A stretch of DNA of 64,000 nucleotides from Streptomyces sp. NBC_00414 (GTDB lineage: Bacteria; Actinomycetota; Actinomycetes; Streptomycetales; Streptomycetaceae). Where the stretch lies: positions 1,116,001-1,180,000 of the forward strand of contig NZ_CP107935.1 of NCBI RefSeq assembly GCF_036038375.1, given 5' to 3'. The notes below the pieces were generated by a model, which made no database searches, was not told the origin of the DNA, and worked only from the letters and a program-made list of their open reading frames with translations. A program made the translations under genes and the position numbers. Shown here piece after piece: positions 42,061 through 50,398 of the stretch; within the stretch, counting starts at the first letter, position 1; the number at the start of each line of letters is the position of its first letter.

Positions 42061-42156
42061 GAGCGAGCGAGCGCGGGGAGGGTACCCCCGAGCGGGCGCG
42101 GAGCGAGCGCACCCGAGCGAGCGCGAATGGGCGCCCCGGTGTACTCGCCGCCGCGC

Positions 42157-43128
42157 TCAGCCGAACTTCCGCATGCCTTCGGCGAACGCGAGCGCCTCGG
42201 TGTGCCCGAACAGTCCGGGGAGACCGCCGGTGTGGACGAAGACGGTCCTGTCACCCGGGGCGATCTCGCCCCGCCGGGCCGCCGCGATGAGTCCGGCCAT
42301 GGCCCGCCCGGTGTACGTGGGATCGAGGAGGACCCCCTCCAGCCCGGCGGTGAGGGTCATCGCCTCCTCGACGGTTTCGGCGAGGCTCGCGTAGCCGCTG
42401 CCGATGTGGTCGCGGTCGACGCGCAGATCGGCGGCGCGGACATCCGGCGCATGCGGGGCGGTGAACGCCTCGACCCGTTGGCGGGCGTCGTCCACGGCCC
42501 CCACCTCGACACCGAGGGTGCGCTCCGCACCCAGGCTGGCGACGAGACCGGCCATCGTGGCCCCGGACCCCAGCGCGACAACCGCGGTGCGCAGGCCGGG
42601 TACTTGGGTCACGAGTTCCTCGCCGCATCGCACGTAGCCGCGGGCCGACAGCGCGCTGGACCCACCGAACGGGAGGAGAGCGGGGCGCGCCCCTTCGGAA
42701 CGCAGCCGGTCGCACACCCGTGAGGCGGCGTCCGCGAGCGCCGCCTGTCCCGTCACGCCGCTGAAGACGATCTCGGCGCCGAGGAACGCGTCCAGGGTGA
42801 GGTTGCCGGACCGGGCCGTCCCCCGTTCGCCCGGGAACACCAGTACGGCGCGCAGGCCGAGGCGTGCGGCGGCAGCGGCGGTGAGCCGGGCGTGGTTGCT
42901 CTGCGGAGCGCCGGTGGTGACGAGTGTGTCGGCGTCGTTCGCGAGCGCTTCGGCGACCGTCCATTCCAGCTTGCGGATCTTGTTCCCACCGCCACCGAGA
43001 CCGGTGAGGTCGTCCCTCTTGACGAGCAGGTCGTCGCGGCCGAGACCGAGGGCGGCGGCCAGCCGGGGCATCGGCTCCACCGGTGTGGGCCAGGTGCCGA
43101 GCGAGAGCGGAATGATCGGTTCGGACAT
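42157..43128 (-). CDS. PLP-dependent D-cysteine desulfhydrase/ACC deaminase family enzyme
   Basis: ATG 43128 with AGGAG, 323 aa. The block LLVKRDDLTGLGGGGNKIRKLE holds the PLP Lys in the NKIRK motif, as in D-cysteine desulfhydrase (DcyD) and ACC deaminase. TTGAPQSNHARLTAAAAARLG and LGSGATMAGLVASLG (phosphate-binding) follow. Full length. The family eliminates H2S/NH3 from D-cysteine or opens the cyclopropane of ACC, and key residues do not let me choose. Located next to azlCD amino acid exporter genes on the same strand. Confidence 0.88.
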   Translation of the reverse strand: MSEPIIPLSLGTWPTPVEPMPRLAAALGLGRDDLLVKRDDLTGLGGGGNKIRKLEWTVAEALANDADTLVTTGAPQSNHARLTAAAAARLGLRAVLVFPGERGTARSGNLTLDAFLGAEIVFSGVTGQAALADAASRVCDRLRSEGARPALLPFGGSSALSARGYVRCGEELVTQVPGLRTAVVALGSGATMAGLVASLGAERTLGVEVGAVDDARQRVEAFTAPHAPDVRAADLRVDRDHIGSGYASLAETVEEAMTLTAGLEGVLLDPTYTGRAMAGLIAAARRGEIAPGDRTVFVHTGGLPGLFGHTEALAFAEGMRKFG

Positions 43129-43237
43129 ACCTGCGACTCCTGGAGGTCGACGTGCCGGGCTGCACGGTCCGTACGGGCTGAGCGGGCTGAGCGGGCTAGA
43201 CGGTCTGGCCGGCCTGGCCGGTCTGCGTGACCGCTGG

Positions 43238-43546
43238 TCAGCCCCATAACAGCCTGATGAGCGCCGTGACGGCCACTCCGGCGACGATCGCGAGCAGCAT
43301 CGGCGCACGCCACAGCCGTACGGCCGCCACCGTGGCGAGTCCGATCAGCAGGGCTCCGTCCAGCCCCGTCCACCGCGGGCCCGCCACGTCGACGACGAGC
43401 AGTCCGGCGAGGAGCACCGGTGCGAGCAGAGCGATGACGCCGCGCGCCGCCGTGGGAAGTTGCCGGTCGCCGAGCACCGCGGGCCCGGTCGCCTTGAAGG
43501 TGAAACTGATCAGCGCGACGCAGAGGATGGCCCACCACAGGTTCAC
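43238..43546 (-). CDS. azlD: AzlD-type branched-chain amino acid transporter subunit
   Basis: GTG 43546, 102 aa, three to four hydrophobic helices (WWAILCVALISFTFKATGPAVLG start), typical AzlD. Its start overlaps the stop of azlC by 4 nt (43543-43546). Together AzlC and AzlD form a small exporter for branched-chain amino acids or analogues. Confidence 0.9.
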   Translation of the reverse strand: MNLWWAILCVALISFTFKATGPAVLGDRQLPTAARGVIALLAPVLLAGLLVVDVAGPRWTGLDGALLIGLATVAAVRLWRAPMLLAIVAGVAVTALIRLLWG

Positions 43547-44391
43547 GATCCGCTCGCCTCCTCCGTGGCGCGCGGAACGAGACCGGTACGCAGCCCGAGC
43601 AGGGCCGCCGCGCTCGCCCCCAGCAGCGCGAGACCGGCCGGCACCCAGATCACCAGCACCCCGGCGAGGCAGCCGCCCAGCGCCGCCGCGATGCGTGCCG
43701 CCCGCGATCCCCGCAGTTCGTCCAGCAGGAGCAGCAGGAAGAAGGCCGGGAAGACGAGATCGAGGCCGAGTGGCTCCACCAGGCTCTCCGGCGGGGCCAC
43801 GACGACGCCCAGCGCGGTTCCCGCCACCCAGGCGGGCCACTGCACGGCGGTCGCGCCGAACAGTTTGTAGCGGTCGAACCGGCCACCGCCCAGATGCGCG
43901 GCGACCCAGGAACCGTCCACGACGGCCTGTCCCTCCAGCGCCCGGCGGATCCGGCCACCGCGCAGGTCCTTGGCCACGGCCACGCCCATCGGGACGAAGC
44001 GGCCGTTGATCAGCGCGGCCGCGGCGATGGCCGTCGGTACGCCCCCGCCGCCGGCCAGTGCGGTGGCGAGCGCGAACTGCGCCGACCCGGAGAACACGAC
44101 AAGGGAGCAGACGATGGGGGCGAGGACTCCCCAGCCCTCCGTGCGGGCGAACGCTCCGAAGGTGACGGCCAGGACGAAAGCGGCCGCTGCCAGGCCCGTG
44201 CCCACCTTGAGGCCCGCGACGAAGCCCTGCCGGCGGGAGTCCCCGGCCACCCCCTGAGCCGCCGGGCCCTCGCCCGCCGGGCCCTGGGCCGCCAAGCCCT
44301 GGGCTGTCGATCCCTTGGCCGTCGGGCCCTCGGACGTCGGCCCCTCGGCTTGCGGAGATATCCGGTCCATACATCCGAGGCTAACAGTCAT
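43543..44391 (-). CDS. azlC: AzlC-type branched-chain amino acid permease with repetitive N-terminus
   Basis: 282 aa from ATG 44391 (or ATG 44370; neither has a clear binding site). The AzlC core begins near residue 52 (GFVAGLKVGTGLAAAAFVLAVTFGA) and has SGSAQFALATAL and ALINGRFVPMGVA blocks. The first 50 residues are odd: seven pentapeptide units of type E/Q-G-P-T/A-A (44242-44346), from a 15-bp DNA repeat. Other AzlC proteins have no such extension as far as I know. It may be cytoplasmic and unstructured, or the true start may be internal. Divergent from the CGNR regulator gene. Confidence 0.87.
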   Translation of the reverse strand: MTVSLGCMDRISPQAEGPTSEGPTAKGSTAQGLAAQGPAGEGPAAQGVAGDSRRQGFVAGLKVGTGLAAAAFVLAVTFGAFARTEGWGVLAPIVCSLVVFSGSAQFALATALAGGGGVPTAIAAAALINGRFVPMGVAVAKDLRGGRIRRALEGQAVVDGSWVAAHLGGGRFDRYKLFGATAVQWPAWVAGTALGVVVAPPESLVEPLGLDLVFPAFFLLLLLDELRGSRAARIAAALGGCLAGVLVIWVPAGLALLGASAAALLGLRTGLVPRATEEASGS

Positions 44392-44431
44392 CAGACGCTA
44401 TGAGTATTAGCATGACGTCATCGAGGCGAAA

Positions 44432-44473
44432 GCATGAAGGTGGCGGCATGAAGGTGACGGCATGGAGGTGACG
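44432..44473 (+). repeat. Triplicated 14-bp unit over the start codon of the CGNR gene
   Basis: GCATGAAGGTGGCG, GCATGAAGGTGACG and GCATGGAGGTGACG follow one another. Each holds an ATG in a different frame (44434, 44448, 44462); the first two open 5- and 7-codon frames that end on or just after the next start. Only the third opens the CGNR gene. Confidence 0.8.
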
Positions 44474-45067
44474 GCGTCGGCCCTGATCGGCGGGCACGTG
44501 GTGCTGGACTTCGCCAACACGATCGCGTGGCGGCTCGACGAACGACGCACGGTCGACCGCGTGTCCGATCCCGCGGCCCTGCTCGCCTGGACGGGCGCGG
44601 CCGGCCTGCTGGACGCCGACCGGGTCGAATCGCTCCTGGCGGTCACCGAGGACGACCCGGACTCCGCCGCGGACATGCTGCGGGCGGCGCGGCGGCTGCG
44701 GGCGGCCCTGCACCACCTTCTCGACTCCGCGGTGGACGGCCGACCGCCCCGCCGCGAGGACCTGACCGAGGTGCGCCGCCGCTTCCTCGACGCTTGGCAT
44801 CGGGCGGAGTTCGCGTCGGCCCTGCCACTGCGCCCGGCGTCGGACGTCACGGTGCCGGAGGACGTCGTACGGCTACTGGCACTGGAGGCCGCGGAGCTGC
44901 TGTCCGGGCCGCTGGCGAATCTCCGGCGCTGCCAGGGGCCGGGCTGCGGGTGGTTCTTCCTCGACCGCAGCCGCAGTCACACCCGGCAGTGGTGCCGCAC
45001 CGGCGACTGCGGCAACCGTGAGCGGGTGCGGCGGCACTACGAGCGTTCCCGCGGCACCCGCGGCTGA
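44462..45067 (+). CDS. CGNR zinc-finger (ABATE domain) regulator
   Basis: ATG 44462, 201 aa. N-terminal ABATE stress-domain (GGHVVLDFANTIAWRLDERRTVDRV) and C-terminal CGNR zinc finger with C-x4-C ... WC-x5-CGNR (RRCQGPGCGWFFLD, RQWCRTGDCGNRERVRRHY). Family members are presumed transcriptional regulators. It diverges from azlC-azlD with 70 bp between starts, which suggests it controls amino acid export. Confidence 0.88.
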   Translation: MEVTASALIGGHVVLDFANTIAWRLDERRTVDRVSDPAALLAWTGAAGLLDADRVESLLAVTEDDPDSAADMLRAARRLRAALHHLLDSAVDGRPPRREDLTEVRRRFLDAWHRAEFASALPLRPASDVTVPEDVVRLLALEAAELLSGPLANLRRCQGPGCGWFFLDRSRSHTRQWCRTGDCGNRERVRRHYERSRGTRG

Positions 45068-45414
45068 AGGGCGACCGCCCGGCCGTCGTCGTCCCACCGG
45101 ATCTCCAGCACGCGCTCGACGGCTTCCCGGTCGACGGGACCGTACAGGTGGGGGAAGAGGACGTCCGCGTCGACCCCGGGCGGCGGAGTGGGGTCCGCCG
45201 CTTCGAACTCCAGCCTGGCGGTGAGCCGGGTCTCGTCGAGGACCAGCGCGAGCAGTGGTCTCGGCGTGCTCCGGTAGAAGGCGTTGACGACGGCCAGGGT
45301 GGTCTCCTCGTCGGGAGCGCAGTGGATGAAACCGTCCTCCGCGAGGGAAGCGGGCGCGTACGGGACCTCCGGGCGGGCGCTCCAGTCACCGAGCGTCACA
45401 ACGTGATAGATCAT
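45037..45414 (-). CDS. DUF952-family protein
   Basis: ATG 45414 (a neighbouring ATG at 45417 is equivalent), about 125 aa. Typical pattern IYHVVTLGDW, EDGFIHCAPDEETTLAVVNAFYR and LFPHLYGPVDREAV. Its 3' end overlaps the convergent CGNR gene by 31 bp. The fold is related to ADP-ribosyl-transfer/2'-phosphotransferase-like proteins, but function is unproven. Confidence 0.85.
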   Translation of the reverse strand: MIYHVVTLGDWSARPEVPYAPASLAEDGFIHCAPDEETTLAVVNAFYRSTPRPLLALVLDETRLTARLEFEAADPTPPPGVDADVLFPHLYGPVDREAVERVLEIRWDDDGRAVALQPRVPRERS

Positions 45415-45708
45415 CATCCGGTTATACAACAGCGGGTGCGGTGCCTACGGCTCTCGGTCCGCGACCTTCGATCCGCCGTCCTCGGTCTTCCGCCAGCGGA
45501 CCTCATGACATGGCGGCCCGAACTCACGCGATGGCCGGGAACTCACGCGATGGTCGACGAACTCATGGAACGGCTGTCCGAATCGAAAATCCGTAGGACC
45601 AAATTCTCTTAATCCGTTGCCCGAGGGTCTGCGGATTGGTCCGAAAAAGAATTGGCCCTGATCGGGTGATCGACCAATCCGTGCCTCTTTCAGGACCGGA
45701 TTCCCCAC
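45415..45708. promoter_or_regulatory. Control region of the molybdopterin oxidoreductase gene with direct and inverted repeats
   Basis: GAACTCACGCGATGG occurs at 45520-45534 and 45539-45553, with a shortened GAACTCATGG at 45559-45568, spaced 19-20 bp. GGATTGGT (45633-45640) is mirrored by ACCAATCC (45673-45680). The region from 45580 is AT-richer. These are possible regulator sites; no gene fits here. Confidence 0.5.
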
Positions 45709-47337
45709 GTGACGCAAGACGAGAAGCAAAGGCGAATTACCCGCAGCCCGGTGCGGCCGGCGCTGGGTGCGCTCAGTGGCCTGCTGGCGGGTTTCGCCGC
45801 GCTCGCCGTCGCCGAGCTGGTGGCCGCAGGGGTGCGCCCTCAGGCCGGTCCCGTCATCGCGGTCGGGGGTGCGGCGATCGACCGCACCCCCACAGCCGTG
45901 AAGGACTGGGCGATCCGGAATTTCGGCACCAACGACAAATTGGTCCTGCAACTCGGGATTCTCGCCGCACTGGTGCTGTTCGCTATCGCCCTGGGCCTGT
46001 TCGCACTGCGGTACCGGCGGAGCGGGGCCGCCGGAGTTCTGCTTTTCGGTGTGGTCGGGGCATCGGCGGCGCTCAGCCGGCCCGACTCGACCGGACTCAC
46101 CGACGCGTTGCCCTCCGTGGTGGGCGCGGTGGTCGCCGCGGTGCTCCTGTTCTTTCTCGTCGGCAGGCTCCGGATCCGTACCCCGGCACCCCACGACGCC
46201 GGTTCGGCGGAGGCGGAAGCGCAGGAGGACTCGCCCCGTGAACCGGGGTGGGACCGCCGCGGCTTCGTCATCATGGCGACCGCTGCCGCCGCCGCGTCAG
46301 CCGGTACCGGACTGCTGGGCCGCGCCCTGAGCGGATCGAGCAGCCGCGAGGCGGTCGCCTCACGGGCGGACGTCGTACTGCCCGCCCCGGCCTCCCCAGC
46401 CGACGCGGTTCCCAAAGGCGCCCAGTTGCGGGTCCGCGACGTGAGTGCCTTCACCACCCCGAACAAGGACTTCTACCGCGTGGACACCGCACTCGTGGTG
46501 CCCAAGGTGGACGCGACCACCTGGAAGCTGCGGATCCACGGCAAGGGGGTCACCCGGCCGGTCACCCTCACCTTCGACGACCTGCTGCGGCGCGAACTGA
46601 TCGAGCGCGACATCACGCTCACCTGCGTGTCCAACGAGGTCGGCGGCCCGTACGTGGGCAACGCCCGCTGGATCGGCGTACGACTGGCCGATCTGCTGGC
46701 CGAGTGCGGGGTCGAGCCGCCCTCCAAGGGCGGTCGCGCCGACCAGTTGGTGACCCGTTCCGTCGACGGCATGACCATCGGCAGCCCGGTCGAGGACGTC
46801 ATGGACGGCCGCGACGCCCTCCTCGCCGTCGGTATGAACGGGGAACCGCTCCCCTTCGCACACGGCTTCCCGGTCCGGATGCTGGTGCCCGGCCTGTTCG
46901 GTTACGTGTCGGCCTGCAAGTGGATCCAGGACATCGAACTCACCTCGTTCGACGACTACGACGCCTACTGGGTCAAGCGGAAGTGGGCACGGCAGGCGCC
47001 CGTCAAGACCCAGTCCCGGATCGACACCCCCAAGCCGTTCGCCCGCCCCGAGGCCGGCTCGGTCATGGTCGCGGGGGTCGCCTGGGCGCAGCACCGCGGC
47101 ATCGACAAGGTCGAGGTGCGTGTCGACGACGGCCCCTGGCAGGAGGCCCGGCTCGCCGCCGAGGACTCGCGCGACACCTGGCGTCAGTGGTCCTTCGACT
47201 GGCGGGCCACCAAGGGCGGTCACACCCTCACCGTGCGGGCCACGGACCGGACCGGTGAGGTGCAGACCGACAAGCGCACCGGCACCGTCCCCGACGGCGC
47301 CAGCGGCCGGCACTCGGTCGTGGTGACCGTCGAGTGA
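45709..47337 (+). CDS. Membrane-bound molybdopterin oxidoreductase (sulfite oxidase family)
   Basis: GTG 45709, 542 aa. Four N-terminal hydrophobic helices (about residues 18-150) are followed by a hydrophobic stretch preceded by DRRGFVIMATAAAAA, resembling a Tat-type DRRGF motif. The large domain is the molybdopterin-binding fold of sulfite oxidases, with the molybdenum-ligand Cys in ITLTCVSNEVGG and RMLVPGLFGYVSACKWI. A C-terminal Ig-like dimerisation domain (Mo-co_dimer; VEVRVDDGPWQEARLA) closes it. The catalytic part faces outside. A fasciclin lipoprotein follows 98 nt later, a pairing seen in other actinobacteria, though here without the ECF sigma/anti-sigma genes that often accompany it. 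Confidence 0.9.
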   Translation: MTQDEKQRRITRSPVRPALGALSGLLAGFAALAVAELVAAGVRPQAGPVIAVGGAAIDRTPTAVKDWAIRNFGTNDKLVLQLGILAALVLFAIALGLFALRYRRSGAAGVLLFGVVGASAALSRPDSTGLTDALPSVVGAVVAAVLLFFLVGRLRIRTPAPHDAGSAEAEAQEDSPREPGWDRRGFVIMATAAAAASAGTGLLGRALSGSSSREAVASRADVVLPAPASPADAVPKGAQLRVRDVSAFTTPNKDFYRVDTALVVPKVDATTWKLRIHGKGVTRPVTLTFDDLLRRELIERDITLTCVSNEVGGPYVGNARWIGVRLADLLAECGVEPPSKGGRADQLVTRSVDGMTIGSPVEDVMDGRDALLAVGMNGEPLPFAHGFPVRMLVPGLFGYVSACKWIQDIELTSFDDYDAYWVKRKWARQAPVKTQSRIDTPKPFARPEAGSVMVAGVAWAQHRGIDKVEVRVDDGPWQEARLAAEDSRDTWRQWSFDWRATKGGHTLTVRATDRTGEVQTDKRTGTVPDGASGRHSVVVTVE

Positions 47338-47435
47338 GACCACGGACCAACTCTCCCGAGCCACATTCCCCGAGCCATTTTTCCGACCCCCGAATGAACG
47401 CAGCTGCGACTGCGTCAACCCACAGGAGAAACACC

Positions 47436-48095
47436 ATGAACACTCGCATCAGCCGTATCGCCGTGATCGTGGCCGCGGCCACCGTTCTCCCGCTGTCCCT
47501 CAGCGCCTGCTCCGACAGCGGCAGCGACTCCGCCAAGTCGGACTCCTCCAGCAAGGCATCGGCCGCCGCCACCGAGTCCGACGACAGCATGGGCAGCTCC
47601 GGCGACACCGCTTCGAAGGACGAGCCGTTCGGCCCGGGCTGTGCGTCCGTGCCCGCGAGCGGTTCCGGTTCGTTCGACGGCATGGCGAAGGACCCGGTCG
47701 CCACGGCCGCGTCCAACAACCCGGACCTGTCCACCCTGGTGACCGCCGTCAAGAAGGCCGGTCTGGTCGACACCCTGAACAACGCCAAGGACATCACGGT
47801 GTTCGCCCCGACCAACGACGCCTTCGCGAAGATCCCGAAGGCCGACCTGGACAAGGTCCTCGCCGACAAGGCCATGCTGACGAAGATCCTCACGTACCAC
47901 GTCGTGGGTCAGAAGCTCGCCCCCAAGGACCTGGAGAACGGCTCCTACCCCACGCTGGAGAAGTCGAAGCTGACGACCTCGGGCTCGGGCGAGTCGTACA
48001 AGGTCAACGACTCCGCGAAGGTCGTCTGCGGCAACGTGAAGACCGCCAACGCCAACGTCTACATCATCGACACCGTCCTGATGCCCACCAGCTGA
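47436..48095 (+). CDS. Fasciclin-domain lipoprotein
   Basis: ATG 47436 with AGGAGA, 219 aa. A lipobox signal peptide (LSLSAC, Cys25) is followed by a Ser/Ala/Asp-rich spacer (about residues 27-70) and one FAS1 domain with its two conserved boxes (DITVFAPTNDAFAKI and ANVYIIDTVLMP). Mycobacterial MPT83/MPT70 are homologues. It is exported and lipid-anchored; role in adhesion or as partner of the oxidoreductase is inferred. Confidence 0.93.
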   Translation: MNTRISRIAVIVAAATVLPLSLSACSDSGSDSAKSDSSSKASAAATESDDSMGSSGDTASKDEPFGPGCASVPASGSGSFDGMAKDPVATAASNNPDLSTLVTAVKKAGLVDTLNNAKDITVFAPTNDAFAKIPKADLDKVLADKAMLTKILTYHVVGQKLAPKDLENGSYPTLEKSKLTTSGSGESYKVNDSAKVVCGNVKTANANVYIIDTVLMPTS

Positions 48096-48164
48096 CGGAT
48101 CTGCTTCGGCCGCCGGCCGCCCGGAGGCGGACGGCGGCCGGCGCCCGGGCTCCCGTGACGGGGA

Positions 48165-48208
48165 GAAAAAAGGGGTGGCCGGGACCGTTCAGTCCCGGCC
48201 ACCCCTTT
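48165..48208. terminator. Strong intrinsic terminator
   Basis: An A run leads into a perfect stem (AAAGGGGTGGCCGGGAC at 48169-48185 with GTCCCGGCCACCCCTTT at 48192-48208), loop of 6 nt. T residues follow. A classical structure for both directions. Confidence 0.9.
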
Positions 48209-48297
48209 CCTGTCCCGCCGACCCGGCCGACGCCTGCCGGACGGCAGGGTGAGACGGCTCCTCGGGCGGGCCGGGCCGCCGCGGGTACCCTGCCTGC

Positions 48298-48519
48298 ATG
48301 ACGCAGGAGCCGCCTTCGGAAACCGGGTCCGGTGACGCCGTCCCGGCCCCGGCGGCCGGTGCGGAGATCACCACGACGGACTGCCGCCAGTGCGGCGCCA
48401 AGGTGAGCGGGCTCAACAACCGGTACGCCTGCTCGTACTGCGGCTGGGTCAACCACTGGGTGGAGGGCTCCAACGTCCTGCCGTCGGCCGAGGACGACCC
48501 CGACCACCCCGGCCACTGA
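48298..48519 (+). CDS. Small zinc-ribbon protein (73 aa)
   Basis: ATG 48298. TACCCT at 48286-48291 is 6 nt before the start and there is no binding site, so a leaderless mRNA is likely. After a Pro/Ala-rich N-terminus, residues 28-50 hold two CxxC pairs (CRQCGAKVSG and CSYCGWVNHW), a rubredoxin/zinc-ribbon knuckle pattern. The C-terminus is acidic. Function unknown; hydrophilic, probably cytoplasmic. Confidence 0.8.
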   Translation: MTQEPPSETGSGDAVPAPAAGAEITTTDCRQCGAKVSGLNNRYACSYCGWVNHWVEGSNVLPSAEDDPDHPGH

Positions 48520-48642
48520 GAAGCGGCCCGGTCACGGGCGAACCACCGGACCCCTGGTCGCGGTCGACGCCCGTACCGGGCGGACCACCCTCGTGACAGG
48601 GAGGGCCGGTTCGTATGGGGCACACGGTCTATCGTGGGCCGT

Positions 48643-49578
48643 ATGCACGCTCCCGAGCTGATCCGCATCGTCTCCCGCGACTCGCCCATGGCCCTGGCGC
48701 AGGTGGCGCGCGTAAGAGCCGAACTGGCCGCGCTCCATCCCGGGACACGCACCGAGGTCGTCCCCGTGAAGACGACCGGCGACAAGTGGATGGGCGACCT
48801 CGCCGCGGTGGAGGGCAAGGGGGCGTTCACCAAGGAGGTCGACGCCGCGCTCCTGGCGGGTGAGGCCGACCTGGCGGTGCACTGCGTCAAGGACGTGCCC
48901 GCCGACCGGCCGCTCCCGGCGGGCACGATGTTCGCCGCGTTCCTCAAGCGGGACGACATCCGTGACGCCCTCATCCATCCGGACGGGCTCACCCTCGACG
49001 AGTTGCCGCCCGGAACCCGGATCGGGACCTCCTCCGTACGCCGTGTCGCGCAGCTCGCCGCGTCCCGTCCGCATCTGCAGTGCGTGCCGTTCCGGGGCAA
49101 CGCGAACCGGCGCCTGGCGAAGCTCGCGGCCGGTGAGGCGGACGCGCTGCTGCTCGCGGTCTCGGGCCTGGAGCGCATCGGACGCACCGATGTGATCACC
49201 GAGATCCTCTCCCCGGAGACGATGATGCCGCCGATCGGTGCGGGCATCCTCGCCCTCCAGTGCCGCGAGGGCGACACCACGGTCATCGACGCCGTCAGTG
49301 CGCTCGGAGATCCCGACACCCATCGCGAGGCCACCGCGGAACGCATGTTCCTCCACGTCCTCCAGGGCCACTGCAACTCACCGATCGCCGGTTACGCCAC
49401 GGCCGGCCGGGGCGGTGAACTGTCGCTGCGCGCCTGCGTGTTCACCCCGGACGGAAAGACTCAGCTCAACGCCCACGAGTGGGCCGGCCGTCTCGACCCC
49501 GCCACCCTCGGCACCTCCGTGGCCGTCGCACTGCTGCGCCAGGGCGCCCGCGACCTGATCGACACCATCGCCCACTGA
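48643..49578 (+). CDS. hemC: Porphobilinogen deaminase (hydroxymethylbilane synthase), solitary copy
   Basis: I use ATG 48643 (311 aa); TATCGT at 48630-48635 puts the transcription start on this codon, so it may be leaderless. GTG 48634 is the alternative. Conserved parts: [67 protein letters not shown] and the cofactor Cys in [11 protein letters not shown]. Joins four porphobilinogen units to hydroxymethylbilane in haem/B12 synthesis. No other hem gene is near. The N-terminal R-x-S-R-D-S-P differs from the usual RxSxLA pattern. It may be a second copy beside a main hemACD operon elsewhere. Confidence 0.92.
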   Translation: MHAPELIRIVSRDSPMALAQVARVRAELAALHPGTRTEVVPVKTTGDKWMGDLAAVEGKGAFTKEVDAALLAGEADLAVHCVKDVPADRPLPAGTMFAAFLKRDDIRDALIHPDGLTLDELPPGTRIGTSSVRRVAQLAASRPHLQCVPFRGNANRRLAKLAAGEADALLLAVSGLERIGRTDVITEILSPETMMPPIGAGILALQCREGDTTVIDAVSALGDPDTHREATAERMFLHVLQGHCNSPIAGYATAGRGGELSLRACVFTPDGKTQLNAHEWAGRLDPATLGTSVAVALLRQGARDLIDTIAH

Positions 49579-49600
49579 CCGACGCTCGTCCTTCTCTTTC

Positions 49601-49630
49601 AGGGACGCGGGGAACTGCTCACCCAGCCCC
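49601..49630. repeat. Dispersed Streptomyces intergenic repeat, diverged copy 2
   Basis: AGGGACGCGGGGAACTGCTC followed by ACCCAGCCCC resembles the reverse complement of the element at 35119-35190 with a few substitutions. It lies just after hemC. Confidence 0.5.
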
Positions 49631-49700
49631 CACCGGGTGCCGCCTGACAGCGAACCCCTCCCCACCTCCCAGAAAAACACCCCCTCCCTTCAAGGCGCGA

Positions 49701-49734
49701 GCATTTGCCTAAACCCTTTAGGCAAATGCATAAT
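49701..49734 (+). promoter_or_regulatory. TetR operator and promoter
   Basis: GCATTTGCCTAAA (49701-49713) and TTTAGGCAAATGC (49717-49729) are exact inverted repeats with a 3-nt spacer. A promoter TTGCCT (49705-49710), 18 nt, CATAAT (49729-49734) is overlapped by it. The site is 32 nt before the TetR gene, so autorepression is likely. Confidence 0.8.
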
Positions 49735-49760
49735 CGAGTCTGCCGAACAGGAGGAGCCCC

Positions 49761-50330
49761 ATGGTCCGCGCAGGACTCACGACGGAGCGACTGATCCAGG
49801 CGGGCGCCGAACTCGCCGACGAGGTCGGCTTCGACCAGGTCACGGTCTCCGCGCTGGCCAGACGATTCGACGTCAAGGTCGCGAGCCTGTACTCGCACCT
49901 GAAGAACTCCCAGGACCTGAAGACCGGGATCGCCCTGCTCGCCCTGGAGGAACTGGCCGACCGCGGCGCCACCGCACTGGCCGGACGCGCCGGCAAGGAC
50001 GCCCTCGTCGCCCTTGCGAACGTCTACCGCGACTACGCGGTCGAGCATCCCGGCCGCTACGCCGCAGCCCAGCTCAGGCTCACCCCGGAGGCGGCGGCAG
50101 CCAGCGCCGGCGGCAGGCACGCGCAGATGACACGGGCCATCCTGCGCGGCTACGACCTGACGGAACCGGACCAGACGCACGCGGTCCGCCTCCTCGGCAG
50201 CGTCTTCCACGGCTACGTCAGCCTGGAACTGGGCGGCGGGTTCAGCCACAGCGCCCCCGACTCGCAGGAGACCTGGACCCGGATCCTGGACGCCCTCGAC
50301 GCGCTCCTCAGGAACTGGCCCGCCCGGTAG
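49761..50330 (+). CDS. TetR-family regulator
   Basis: ATG 49761 with GGAGGAG, 189 aa. N-terminal TetR DNA-binding domain with its recognition helix region (TVSALARRFDVKVASLYSHLKN) and a C-terminal WHG-type ligand domain (LLGSVFHGYVSLELGGGFSH). A perfect palindrome in its promoter is the probable operator. The SGNH hydrolase gene follows after 68 nt and is likely co-regulated. Confidence 0.92.
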   Translation: MVRAGLTTERLIQAGAELADEVGFDQVTVSALARRFDVKVASLYSHLKNSQDLKTGIALLALEELADRGATALAGRAGKDALVALANVYRDYAVEHPGRYAAAQLRLTPEAAAASAGGRHAQMTRAILRGYDLTEPDQTHAVRLLGSVFHGYVSLELGGGFSHSAPDSQETWTRILDALDALLRNWPAR

Positions 50331-50398
50331 CCCGGCCCGGCAGCCCGCCCCCAGCAGTCCCGCCCAGTCAGCCACACCGAACCGACAAGGTCGAAGCC

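Noticed and set aside
42055..42130. GAGCGAGCG-rich stretch as coding sequence
   Set aside because: Low-complexity repeat joining the DUF6461 remnant to the end of the next gene; no protein-like features.
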